Shown: positions 26,126-34,199 of the stretch, one piece after another
How positions within the stretch are numbered: position 1 is the stretch's first letter
Layout of the letters: each line of letters starts with the position of its first letter
Source: Clostridia bacterium
Lineage (GTDB): Bacteria; Bacillota; Clostridia; Christensenellales; Borkfalkiaceae
Direction of reading: 5' to 3'
NCBI GenBank assembly: GCA_017396365.1
Contig: JAFQMD010000012.1
Coordinates: 1-64,000, forward strand
Length of the DNA stretch: 64,000 nucleotides
Program-made: the position numbers and the translations under genes
The notes under the pieces: generated by a model
Told to the model about the DNA's origin: nothing
Databases searched by the model: none
Seen by the model: the letters and a program-made list of their open reading frames with translations, nothing else

Positions 26126-26971
26126 ATGAATTATTTAGATTTACCAAAGGAACTTAAAAAGGAATATATCCAAGCGCTTTACGATTGCTTTGTTAGTCCT
26201 AGAGATTTTGAGCTGTTTTTAAATCATTTTTTGCAAAAAATCGGCTTTGATGAAGTCGTAACTACGCAATATGTTGGCGATAAAGGTATTGATTTAACTT
26301 GTATTAAAAAAGGAATTGATGTTGGTGGTATAGATACTATAAATTATTATATTCAAGCAAAAAGGTACAAGCTATCAAACAAAGTTCAAGCAAAAGAAAT
26401 AAGAGATTTAAAAGGCTCTACAAAAAGAGATAAAAACGGCAACGTTTTAAATTGTAATTTTATCAATGTTTTGATTACTACCTCTGATTTTACAAAAGGA
26501 GCAATTGAAGAAGCTATTAGCAATCCAAATAATCCTACTATCTTAATAAATGGCGAGAAACTTCTTGATATGTGCATTGAAAACGGAATAGGTTTTACAT
26601 ATAAGCCTGTTTTGGTAAAAGAGACAATTAAGAGCCTTTTTACTGAAGTATCTGTTTGCGACTCTACCCCTGTTATCACTATTGAAAATGACTACATCGT
26701 GTCAAGAGAAATAACTGCAAACGATATTCGCGCGCGCATTTTAATCATCCCTCAACTAATTAAAAATACAATAAGCGCTAACGATGAAACTATAACGGTT
26801 GTTTTTAATGGTAGCACTTATCAACTAAATATAGATAAAACACGTAGATATTTAGGTGGCGTGACGGATATTTATAAACAAAGCGGTCTGATTAACGAAG
26901 ATAATATATTTATATCAAAGCAAGCAAAATGGAAGCTTGTCGATAATGTAATACATATCACGATAGAATAA
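26126..26971 (+). CDS. Mrr-like restriction endonuclease
   Basis: A 281-aa protein starting 12 bp after the methylase gene. Residues about 20-150 carry the Mrr_cat pattern: FLNHFLQKIGFDEV, GDKGIDLT with the likely metal-binding Asp56, and YIQAKRY with Gln77 and Lys79 in place of the usual (D/E)xK. The second half is unassigned, beta-rich, and may bind DNA or sense the target. In the family such enzymes cut methylated or foreign DNA. An Mrr-type protein inside a DpnII-type operon is not the standard set-up. It could be a second nuclease of the same system or an independent passenger. Confidence 0.75.
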   Translation: MNYLDLPKELKKEYIQALYDCFVSPRDFELFLNHFLQKIGFDEVVTTQYVGDKGIDLTCIKKGIDVGGIDTINYYIQAKRYKLSNKVQAKEIRDLKGSTKRDKNGNVLNCNFINVLITTSDFTKGAIEEAISNPNNPTILINGEKLLDMCIENGIGFTYKPVLVKETIKSLFTEVSVCDSTPVITIENDYIVSREITANDIRARILIIPQLIKNTISANDETITVVFNGSTYQLNIDKTRRYLGGVTDIYKQSGLINEDNIFISKQAKWKLVDNVIHITIE

Positions 26972-26985
26972 TTAGGGAGATACTT

Positions 26986-27228
26986 ATGGAACAAGATTTC
27001 TTCACATTTCTACTTGATTTTATAAAACTACTTCAAGATCCAAATATTGAAAATCATATAAAAGAAAAAGCGATAAAGTCATTTTTAAAACAAAGCGTTG
27101 ATAATCAACAAAACTACGGATATCAAACAAAACAAGACTTGAAACTTTTAATTGACTTAGCCCCTAATGACAAAACTTTATTTGAAACTATAGGTACATA
27201 TTTTTGTACCCACGACACTCGCTATTAA
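26986..27228 (+). CDS. 80-aa hypothetical protein in the restriction operon
   Basis: It starts behind AGGGAGA, 14 bp after the Mrr-like gene and 15 bp before the DpnII-type gene. It is mostly helical and charged (FFTFLLDFIKLLQD at the start), with no motif I recognise. Position and spacing support a real gene, perhaps a control or accessory subunit. Confidence 0.6.
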   Translation: MEQDFFTFLLDFIKLLQDPNIENHIKEKAIKSFLKQSVDNQQNYGYQTKQDLKLLIDLAPNDKTLFETIGTYFCTHDTRY

Positions 27229-27243
27229 GGAGAAAACAAACTT

Positions 27244-28101
27244 ATGAAAAGAGATTTTAAGGAATGGTTAAAAACGTTTAGAAATAGCATTTGCGATTAC
27301 AGTTATTACGTTGACTTTAACAAAGTTTACGGAAACGTAGAAACAATTAAAGTTGAGCTTAATATTCTTAATTCGCTTATCGGCTCTAAAAATATAGAGG
27401 CAGATTTTGAAAAATTGCTTACGGTTTATCCGCAAGTATTAAAATGTATTCCCGTATTATTAGCTGTTAGAGGTCGTGAAATTTATACTATTGACGGCGA
27501 CGGCGAATATCTTTTCAACTTTAAGAAAATGAACTATTCCGTTGAAGAATATAAAATGTTTATGAGAAAAACAGGGCTTTTTTCGTTGATTTCTGAACAC
27601 GTTATAAATAATCTAGTTGATTACGTTACGGGTGTTGAAGTTGGTCTTGATAGCAATGGGCGTAAAAATCGTGGCGGTCATTTAATGGAAAATTTAGTTG
27701 AAGATTATTTGAAAAAAGCAGGTCTTGTCAAAGGTGTTGACTACTTCAAAGAAATGTACATATCTGACATTGAGAAAAAATGGGCTATTGACCTGTCAAA
27801 TATTTCAAATCAAGGCAAAGCAGAAAAGCGTTTTGATTTCGTTGTTAAAAAAGGTGCTACCATTTACGGTATTGAAACTAATTTCTATACTGGCGGTGGC
27901 TCTAAACTTAACGAAACAGCAAGAAGTTATAAAACTATTGCATTAGAAGCAAAAGAAATTCAAGGTTTTGCATTCGTGTGGTTTACCGATGGACAAGGTT
28001 GGCACTCTGCTCGACACAATTTAGAAGAAACGTTTGACGTAATGGATAATATCTATTGCATTTCCGATATGGAAAACGGAACTATTGAGTTTTTAAAATA
28101 A
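27244..28101 (+). CDS. Type II restriction endonuclease, DpnII family (GATC)
   Basis: A 285-aa protein with the DpnII family pattern: GLDSNGRKNRGGHLMENLVE in the middle, then KRFDFVVKKGATIYGIETNFY and GGGSKLNETARSYK. The family cuts unmethylated GATC. The acidic residues in RFDF and the Glu of GIETN probably bind metal. The partner methylase is encoded at 25046, three genes upstream in the same operon. The length is normal for the family (about 285-290 aa). Confidence 0.92.
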   Translation: MKRDFKEWLKTFRNSICDYSYYVDFNKVYGNVETIKVELNILNSLIGSKNIEADFEKLLTVYPQVLKCIPVLLAVRGREIYTIDGDGEYLFNFKKMNYSVEEYKMFMRKTGLFSLISEHVINNLVDYVTGVEVGLDSNGRKNRGGHLMENLVEDYLKKAGLVKGVDYFKEMYISDIEKKWAIDLSNISNQGKAEKRFDFVVKKGATIYGIETNFYTGGGSKLNETARSYKTIALEAKEIQGFAFVWFTDGQGWHSARHNLEETFDVMDNIYCISDMENGTIEFLK

Positions 28102-28112
28102 GGAGAAAAGAA

Positions 28113-28292
28113 ATGAACAAAAACGATAAAAATACAGAAAGACCTATTATTCAATCAAGTGGATATAACGGTAGCGAGCCAACTCGTATATGTCCTAAAT
28201 GTGGCAAAGAAAAACCTATTAGCGAATTTGGGTTTAGAAATATGGGTAATGGCACAATTAGAAATCAATCTTGGTGCAAGGATTGTAGATAA
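28113..28292 (+). CDS. 59-aa zinc-ribbon peptide
   Basis: A short frame with AAGGAG upstream, 11 bp after the DpnII-type gene and 6 bp before the next methyltransferase. It encodes CPKCGKEKPISEFGFR and ends WCKDCR, so two CxxC pairs form a likely zinc ribbon. This type of knuckle often precedes HNH nuclease domains, but none follows here. It may be a small DNA-binding accessory or the remaining front of a lost HNH gene. Confidence 0.7.
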   Translation: MNKNDKNTERPIIQSSGYNGSEPTRICPKCGKEKPISEFGFRNMGNGTIRNQSWCKDCR

Positions 28293-28298
28293 AACTAT

Positions 28299-29039
28299 AT
28301 GGCAAAGAAAATCCCTTTACAACCCGAAAATTTCGAGCTTGAAACAAATACCGTTTGGGCGTTCCCTAATCGTGGTAAATGGGCAACTCACGACGCCAAA
28401 TATCGTGGTAATTGGTCGCCTTATATTCCCCGAAACGTTATCTTGCGGTATTCAAACGAGGGCGATACAATTTTAGATCAGTTTGTTGGCGGTGGCACGA
28501 CTGCCGTTGAAGCTAAACTTACAGGCAGAAATTTTATAGGTGTTGATATAAACCCTAATGCGGTAGAATTATCTCGTAATAAATGTAATTTTGACTTTGA
28601 CTCTAACGTGGATATTTCTATTCGCCTTGGCGATGCTCGAAAGTTGGATTTGTCCGACGAGAGTATTGACCTAATTTGCACACACCCACCTTATGCTGGT
28701 ATTATAAAGTATAGCGAAAATATTGACGGCGATTTATCTCACTTGCCGATTAAGTCATTTTTAATGGAAATGGGCAAAGTTGCAGAAGAAAGTTTTAGAG
28801 TTCTTAAAAAAGGCAAATTTTGTGCTGTTTTAATGGGAGACACTCGTAAGAACGGAATGGTGCAACCACTTGCATTTGAAACAATGCGAATTTTTGAACT
28901 TGCAGGCTTTAAGACAAAAGAAATTATTATAAAAGAACAACACAACTGCAAAGCAACAGGATTTTGGAAAACGAACAGTATAAAACACAACTTTTTACTG
29001 CTCGCCCACGAGTATTTGTTTGTGTTTAAGAAAAACTAA
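28299..29039 (+). CDS. Second DNA methyltransferase (N4-cytosine/N6-adenine type)
   Basis: A 246-aa protein with DQFVGGGTTAVEA (motif I, near residue 60) followed by THPPY at 128-132 (motif IV). The order I then IV differs from DpnA, which is a beta-class enzyme. The N-terminus reads TNTVWAFPNRGKWATHDAKYRGNWSP, so it is complete. The catalytic motif is HPPY instead of DPPY or SPPY, so the chemistry could be N4-cytosine or N6-adenine. It may play the role DpnA has in DpnII systems (protection of single-stranded DNA) or have its own target. Confidence 0.82.
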   Translation: MAKKIPLQPENFELETNTVWAFPNRGKWATHDAKYRGNWSPYIPRNVILRYSNEGDTILDQFVGGGTTAVEAKLTGRNFIGVDINPNAVELSRNKCNFDFDSNVDISIRLGDARKLDLSDESIDLICTHPPYAGIIKYSENIDGDLSHLPIKSFLMEMGKVAEESFRVLKKGKFCAVLMGDTRKNGMVQPLAFETMRIFELAGFKTKEIIIKEQHNCKATGFWKTNSIKHNFLLLAHEYLFVFKKN

Positions 29040-29049
29040 GGAGAAAGAC

Positions 29050-30747
29050 ATGGAATTTACACCTTTAGGTTTAAGCGTAGGTGGATTACTTCAATCAGAA
29101 AAATTTTATAAAATTCCAAAGTATCAAAGAGATTACGTATGGACAGATAAGAAAATAAAAGATTTGTGGAATGATATTATTTTTAATTTACAGACTGATG
29201 AAAATTTAAAGTATTTTTTAGGTAGTTTCATTATTAAAACATCCCCAGATGGTAAAGAAATCGTTGTTGATGGACAACAGCGATTAACTTCTTTATTATT
29301 ATTGTTAGGAAATATATGTAGAGAGTATATTAAGATAAATGACGAATTTAATATAGACTACACAAAAAAATATTGCGTTTTGGGAGATACTGAAATTCAA
29401 AAAGTGCGTTCTCGACTACTGAATGATGATTATCCAATTTTAGAATACATTATACAATATTGCATTTCAAATACGGATAGTGCATTAGAGGACTATTTAG
29501 AAGACATAGGATGCGATATTGATAAAAAATCTAAAAGATTTGTGATAGGATATAATATTTATAATGAAAGCATCAAATAATATTTGAAAGATGTAAAAGA
29601 AGAAGATATTTCTACATGTTTAACAAAATTAAGAGATGCCATATTAAAAATATCAATTGTCAAAATACAAGTTACAGACACTCGCTCGGCTAGTTTAGTT
29701 TTTGAAACAATTAACGCAAGGGGGCAAACATTAGAAGTTCATGATTTAATTAAAAACTACTTATTTATGTATGAAAAAGTAATTGGTGGACGAAGCCTAT
29801 TTGAGAAAAAATGGGAAAAAATCATTGAATCAATAGAAAGATGCAAAGATCCCTCTATTCCAAGATTTTTTACACACTATTGTACTTCTTTCTTTGGGAA
29901 AAAGAAACAGGGAGAAATTTATGAAACTTATAAAAACAATACTCCTCGCAATGATGTGTCGAAAAGAATTAAATCCTTAGAAGAAGTGTCAAAAATTTAT
30001 GTTACAATAGTTAATGGCACAGATAATATAAGACAGCATAAAGAATTAAACTATTATTTGAGTTGTTTTAATGAATTGGGAATATCCATATTAAGACCTG
30101 TATTGATATCAGTCTTATTAGCATTTAAAAATAATAAAATTGATTATCAAACTCTATGCAAAGAAATGAAACGGCTTGTATCTTTTTTCTCAATATATGT
30201 TGGTATTTGTAGTATTAAAACAAACACATTGGAAGAACTAATCTACTCTACTGCTTTAGAACTGCAAAAAAACTTTAGTGTGAGTTTGTTTGAAAATTTT
30301 ATAAATAATCTAAATTTAAAACGTCCTAGTTTTGATGATTTTTGTGTTAGTTTTAAGCAGTTGGCATACTCTAAATATAAAAATAAATATTCTAATGTAG
30401 TTATAAACAAAAAGAAAGTTCAATATGTTTTAAAGGAATTTGAATTGTTTATACTAGATAATGAAGACTTTGTTGTTCCTGATTTTTCCATTGAGCATAT
30501 TAAAGATGATAAGGATGGCGGCAACGCCTGTTATATAGGAAATTTTATTCCTTTACCACCACGCAAAAATGGAAAATTAGCAGGAAAAACTATGGTAGAT
30601 AAACAGAAATTGTATGAAAAGAGTTCTTTTGCCTCAACGAGAAAATTCTCTCAACATAGCGAATGTTTAAATTGGAAAGATGAAAGCATAGAAAAAAGAA
30701 GTAAGGCAATGGCTAAAGAGTTTTATGACAATATATGGAAAGTATGA
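29050..30747 (+). pseudogene. GmrSD-type (DUF262-DUF1524) endonuclease gene split by one in-frame stop
   Basis: Two open stretches, 29050-29580 and 29581-30747, lie in the same frame and are separated only by TAA at 29578-29580. The first has the DUF262 motif VDGQQRLTSLL (Asp74 to Arg78). The second has SARG-type sequence and the DUF1524 nuclease motif SIEHI (His483) with GNFIPL after it. Together they make about 565 codons, normal for a one-chain GmrSD protein. The second part has only a TTG at 29584 and no ribosome site, so it is unlikely to be a separate gene. GmrSD enzymes cut DNA with modified cytosines and need both halves. The codons are richer in A/T than in the neighbours, suggesting separate transfer. 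A CAA-to-TAA or similar change could explain the stop. Confidence 0.85.
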
Positions 30748-30791
30748 ATTAAACAATAAGAGTAGTTTTACGTTTCACACGCTCCGCCACG

Positions 30792-30824
30792 AAAACCCTA
30801 TCACTTTTGCGGTAGGGGTTTTTT
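30792..30824 (+). terminator. Terminator of the defence operon
   Basis: AAAACCCTATC faces GGTAGGGGTTTT with a T-run. It is preceded by TCCGCCAC, also seen at the start of the hairpins in repeat copies 1-3 (TCCGCCA), so this may be a further reduced relative of that repeat. Confidence 0.7.
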
Positions 30825-30947
30825 ATCTTTTTTATTTTTGGATAAAATTTTCAAAATTTCTTTGTTTAGTAAACCTTGACTTTTGAAAATCTTGTGTTAC
30901 TCTCAAATTGCGCCTAAAAACATAAAATTATGGAGGTTTAATAAAGA

Positions 30948-31544
30948 TTGTTTGAAAATTTTGTTTACAAAAACGGAGAAATAGTAGATAATAGTTGGGT
31001 AAAGTGGTTTCACTTCAGCATTCCTGATGAAGAAGGGGCAGTGAGAGAAAAAATTAGACGACAACTAAGAGATATGGGGCATTGTATGGCTTGCTCTTCT
31101 CTTTCCGGTTGCTTTTTCGTTAAAAGCAGGTTGCCTAAAAAACAAGGCGACCGCGATGGGTTATTGCATGATAACTGCGACTGTGAATTGTTCAATATAC
31201 AAAAGCCAACAAAACAAATCCGAGCTATTTGCGATATAAATAAATTTAGCAGATATGTTTTTTCCGAGAAATACATCAACAATGGTAAAAAAGGATTGTT
31301 TGAGAGTTTAGGTTTTAGAATAAAAGATTCTCAACATTTAAAAGACGAATATGAAAATCAAGCGAAAGAAAAATATTTAAATGGGGATTATATTATTCGA
31401 GGTCTTAACCCAGAATACGGACAAGATATAAATATCGCTATAGATTTATTTTCGCCAACAGGTAAAAAAGTTAACTTTATTAGCGGTTGGAAAGTTCATC
31501 CTTTGGGATTAATTACTTGTAACACACCGCTTGCTGATGATTAA
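30948..31544 (+). CDS. Possible toxin-type protein (DUF6883-like), Cys-rich
   Basis: A 198-aa protein with a likely TTG start at 30948 behind TGGAGG (about 11 nt). Residues about 40-85 hold CMACSSLSGC and HDNCDC, a likely zinc site. Residues about 95-195 (KYINNGKKGLFESLGF, YIIRGLNPEYGQDINIAI, SGWKVHPLG) resemble a small domain seen in MuF-type and polymorphic toxin proteins, which I recall as DUF6883. The next gene looks like an immunity-type protein 15 bp later. The toxin role is inference; no catalytic residue can be named. Confidence 0.5.
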   Translation: MFENFVYKNGEIVDNSWVKWFHFSIPDEEGAVREKIRRQLRDMGHCMACSSLSGCFFVKSRLPKKQGDRDGLLHDNCDCELFNIQKPTKQIRAICDINKFSRYVFSEKYINNGKKGLFESLGFRIKDSQHLKDEYENQAKEKYLNGDYIIRGLNPEYGQDINIAIDLFSPTGKKVNFISGWKVHPLGLITCNTPLADD

Positions 31545-31559
31545 AAGGGGAAATTTTAT

Positions 31560-32051
31560 ATGAAAATTTGGGATAACGTAATATTAACAAGTGAAATAGA
31601 CAACTTGTCTAAAAAAGGTATACATAAAGGAATCGATGGAACAGTCGTTTCCATAAACGGCGAAATTTGCACTGTGTGGTTTTCCAACCCTAAAAATTAT
31701 GGAGAATATGCTTTTGCAAAGATAGATGTTAAATTTTTACAATTAGGCACACCTATTCCTTATACGAAAAAAATGCTTGCTGAAATGGAATCGTTTATAA
31801 AAAACGTTGATATGGAAAAGCACGTAAGTCTAACCGAGTGCGACGTTGAAGAATTAGACGTGGTTGAACTTATAGTTGAAGATGGCAAATATGCAAGACA
31901 CGGAATACACAAAGGCGATAGAGGCTCGGTTATAAGCACTTACGCTATTGACAACCATTGGGAAATAATATTCTCTGAAAGAGGGACGGGAAAAGATATT
32001 GCGCAAATAGGCGTTGACAGAAAAGATTTTATTATAATCGATAAATTTTAA
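31560..32051 (+). CDS. Two-repeat DUF4926-like protein, possible immunity partner
   Basis: A 163-aa protein with two copies of a small SH3-like beta domain: KGIHKGIDGTVVSINGE near residue 20 and HGIHKGDRGSVISTYA near 118. DUF4926-type proteins often sit next to toxin genes. It starts behind GGGGAAA, 15 bp after the Cys-rich gene. The decayed third repeat copy begins 6 bp after its stop, as copy 1 follows the Fic gene. Confidence 0.6.
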   Translation: MKIWDNVILTSEIDNLSKKGIHKGIDGTVVSINGEICTVWFSNPKNYGEYAFAKIDVKFLQLGTPIPYTKKMLAEMESFIKNVDMEKHVSLTECDVEELDVVELIVEDGKYARHGIHKGDRGSVISTYAIDNHWEIIFSERGTGKDIAQIGVDRKDFIIIDKF

Positions 32052-32057
32052 AACGTA

Positions 32058-32200
32058 TTCGGATTAGGTTTAGACTAGTCCGCCACAAAACCCCTATCAC
32101 CAAGTGGTGATGGGGGTTTTGTCATGGAGTCTGTGTGATTCTATCAAAATTTGCTCGCAAATTTCAGTTGCGTTCCGTCAGGAATCTTGCCGAGGGGCTA
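32058..32200 (+). repeat. Dispersed repeat, copy 3 (decayed)
   Basis: TTCGGATTAGGTTTAGAC, then TAGTCCGCCA, match the left end of copy 2 closely. The next hairpin is replaced by a different one, then TATCAAAATTTGCTCGCAAA matches again. The right inverted end is missing. It closes the defence block on its right side. Confidence 0.7.
32085..32122 (+). terminator. Strong hairpin terminator after the immunity-like gene
   Basis: ACAAAACCCCTATCACC faces GGTGATGGGGGTTTTGT, a 17-bp stem with a short loop, with part of the T-run in the right arm. Confidence 0.75.
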
Positions 32201-32227
32201 AAAACGGAAATGTAAGCAAATATTTTT

Positions 32228-32252
32228 CTATAAGTTGATTATCGGTGCTTTT
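32228..32252 (+). repeat. Dispersed TATAAGTYGATTATCGG motif
   Basis: CTATAAGTTGATTATCGGTG followed by CTTTT. It lies between the defence block and the minus-strand lipoprotein gene. Confidence 0.6.
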
Positions 32253-32278
32253 AGTTTTAAATTTAAAACGCATTAAAA

Positions 32279-32304
32279 AGCCCACGCTAAAATTAGCGTG
32301 GGCT
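32279..32304 (-). terminator. Terminator of the minus-strand lipoprotein gene
   Basis: AGCCCACGCTAA faces TTAGCGTGGGCT. On the minus strand it is followed by TTTTT, so it serves the gene at 32329. Confidence 0.8.
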
Positions 32305-32328
32305 ATCTTTTATAAAAATTTTACGGTT

Positions 32329-33111
32329 TTAGAATTCTATTTGCGCGGTTCTATATGAATCCAAATCACTTGGGGGATAAATTTCGCCAGACCAAGACTC
32401 AAAACTCATTCTTGCGTCTGCTTTCGTTTCTTGGCCGTTGACTGTGGTTGTTATAGATGAATCAAAAAGAAAAGCGTTAAGATTGTATTGCGAATCGTAA
32501 ACCCAAACCGCTTGGCATTCGCCCATTTCGTAATTGTTGAATTCAATCTTAATTTTTAAAAGTTCTTGGGTGTCGTCTAAATACCACTGATATCCAGAGT
32601 CGGTTTGCAAACTAAGATAGAGAGAATACGGAGAGAAAAAAGGCTCGAAATTGACCAAAATGTCATATACGGCATTTTTGAAATTAGATAACGATTTTAT
32701 TTTTACGGTATCTTCATCTCGTTTAATAGATAAATAGGTAAAATTATCGGTATAATAAACTTTACCCGTCGTAGAGTCTGTTTCAGAAACAAAGTTGTAG
32801 CGATCTTTTAAAGAGAAAGAACCTTGCATTTTTAAACTTCCGCCAGATTTGATAGAGTTTAAATTTAACGTTAGAGTTTGCGTGGTAAATTGGTTAACAA
32901 GATTAGTATTAAAACTTAAAGCAATACCCTTGGCGTAGTCAATATAAATGCCCGTGTCAGCGTCGTTGATTTCTTGCATTGTCGATTCGAGATCTGTGGA
33001 TTCGACTTGGCGATAGTCGCCATCAAAAACAGATTCCGTACAACCAGTTAAAGAAATTGCCATGCATGCGGTTAAAATTAGGCAGAGAGTTAAACAAATA
33101 ATTTTTTTCAT
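32329..33111 (-). CDS. Hypothetical lipoprotein
   Basis: A 260-aa protein. The start is set at 33111 because AAGGAG lies 6-7 nt upstream there; an earlier in-frame ATG at 33132 has none. Lipobox ISLTGC gives Cys24. The rest is a beta-rich domain with repeated short strands (TLNLNSIKSGGSLKMQGSF, TDNFTYLSIKRDEDTVK), without a family I can name. It is on the same strand as the two AraC genes upstream and could be controlled by them. Confidence 0.75.
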   Translation of the reverse strand: MKKIICLTLCLILTACMAISLTGCTESVFDGDYRQVESTDLESTMQEINDADTGIYIDYAKGIALSFNTNLVNQFTTQTLTLNLNSIKSGGSLKMQGSFSLKDRYNFVSETDSTTGKVYYTDNFTYLSIKRDEDTVKIKSLSNFKNAVYDILVNFEPFFSPYSLYLSLQTDSGYQWYLDDTQELLKIKIEFNNYEMGECQAVWVYDSQYNLNAFLFDSSITTTVNGQETKADARMSFESWSGEIYPPSDLDSYRTAQIEF

Positions 33112-33235
33112 AAAGATCTCCTTGTAATACAAATTGATTGTTATAACGTATTGAGTAAACTTTCGCTTAACGAACTAAAGTTAATATAAAAAGAAAAGTA
33201 GGCGAGTTTATCGGTGTAATTTTGTAAAAAGACCG

Positions 33236-33262
33236 CTTATAAGTCGATTATCGGCGCTTTTT
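33236..33262 (+). repeat. Dispersed TATAAGTCGATTATCGG motif
   Basis: TTATAAGTCGATTATCGGCG followed by CTTTTT, touching the 3' end of the AraC gene on the opposite strand. Confidence 0.6.
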
Positions 33263-34085
33263 AGTCTTCAGTCGTAGTCTTTTTATATTGCGACGGGCTA
33301 ATTCCAAAAACCTTCTTAAAAGCGATATTGTAATTTTTAGGGTTGTCCCAGCCTAAAATGGACGCAGTTTGCGTAACGGTATGGGTTTTAAGCAGGTTGG
33401 TGGACTCTCTAAGTTTTACTGCGTTGTTGTACGAAAGAAGGGTTTTGCCCATATATTTTTTAAATTGCCTACAAACGTAGCCGTGCGCGTACCCCGTCGT
33501 TTTAACTACTTCGTCGATTGAATTTAAAACGAAATCGCCGTTATCGATTCTTTGTACGAGAGTAGATATCCAGTCGGGGAGAAAGGTTTTCTTTTCGTGT
33601 TTGGTTTGAAGAATAATTCCTAAAATATCGACTATTATAGAAGTGTGTATATCGTCGAGAATTTCAGATGGGAATGTGTAAAGGTTTGGGTTGAAAAACG
33701 TTGCCTTTTCTTCTAAGGACGCCATTTGTTTTTCGGTAAGTCTTTTTCTAAAAACAGGGCAGAGTTGATGTAATTCCTTCATTAAATCAAAACTGAACAA
33801 TTTGCAAATTTTTTCTAATTTTTCTGCGGTTACGTAAAAATCTCTGTGTTGGTGATCATCGGAAAGATTTGAAAGTTGATGCTTATTTTTAGGCGTTATA
33901 AAATAAAAATCTCCGCGTGATAGTTGCGTTGGCGAGTTTCCGTCTATAGAGTGATCGCAAGTTCCCGACGTAATTATGGTAAACTCGTAAAAAATATGAT
34001 TGTGTTGTTCTTGTATGCAAAAAGAGCCACAAGGTGAGGTGTAGCAAAAATCAGATATGTCTTTTAAAGTATAAGTTATACTCAT
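33261..34085 (-). CDS. AraC family regulator, tandem copy A
   Basis: A 274-aa protein with an N-terminal cupin-like part (HNHIFYEFTIITSGTCDH; QLSRGDFYFITPKNKHQL) and a C-terminal AraC domain (YVCRQFKKYMGKTLLSYNNA, then NPKNYNIAFKKVFGISPSQYK). It is a close paralogue of the gene at 34200 and nearly identical over the DNA-binding half. The likely role is sugar sensing for the transport cluster at 35722 or for the lipoprotein gene downstream. Confidence 0.9.
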   Translation of the reverse strand: MSITYTLKDISDFCYTSPCGSFCIQEQHNHIFYEFTIITSGTCDHSIDGNSPTQLSRGDFYFITPKNKHQLSNLSDDHQHRDFYVTAEKLEKICKLFSFDLMKELHQLCPVFRKRLTEKQMASLEEKATFFNPNLYTFPSEILDDIHTSIIVDILGIILQTKHEKKTFLPDWISTLVQRIDNGDFVLNSIDEVVKTTGYAHGYVCRQFKKYMGKTLLSYNNAVKLRESTNLLKTHTVTQTASILGWDNPKNYNIAFKKVFGISPSQYKKTTTED

Positions 34086-34157
34086 ATTTTACTCCGATTA
34101 AGGTAATTGTTTTATGAAATTAGTTAAAACTAATATAGTTACGTTACAAAAGTCTGC

Positions 34158-34174
34158 GTATAGGTCGATTATCA
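34158..34174 (+). repeat. Dispersed TATAAGTYGATTATC motif, weaker copy
   Basis: GTATAGGTCGATTATCA, between the two AraC genes. The 3' part of the motif is lost. Confidence 0.45.
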
Positions 34175-34199
34175 CAACGTTAAGTAAAATTTTAGCGTC

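Noticed and set aside
28159..28476. 105-aa plus-strand frame across the zinc-ribbon and second methyltransferase genes
   Set aside because: It overlaps two better supported genes in another frame and lacks a ribosome site.
29584..30747. Second half of the GmrSD gene as an independent gene
   Set aside because: Only a TTG start with no ribosome site, in the same frame as the first half, and the two halves together make one normal GmrSD protein.
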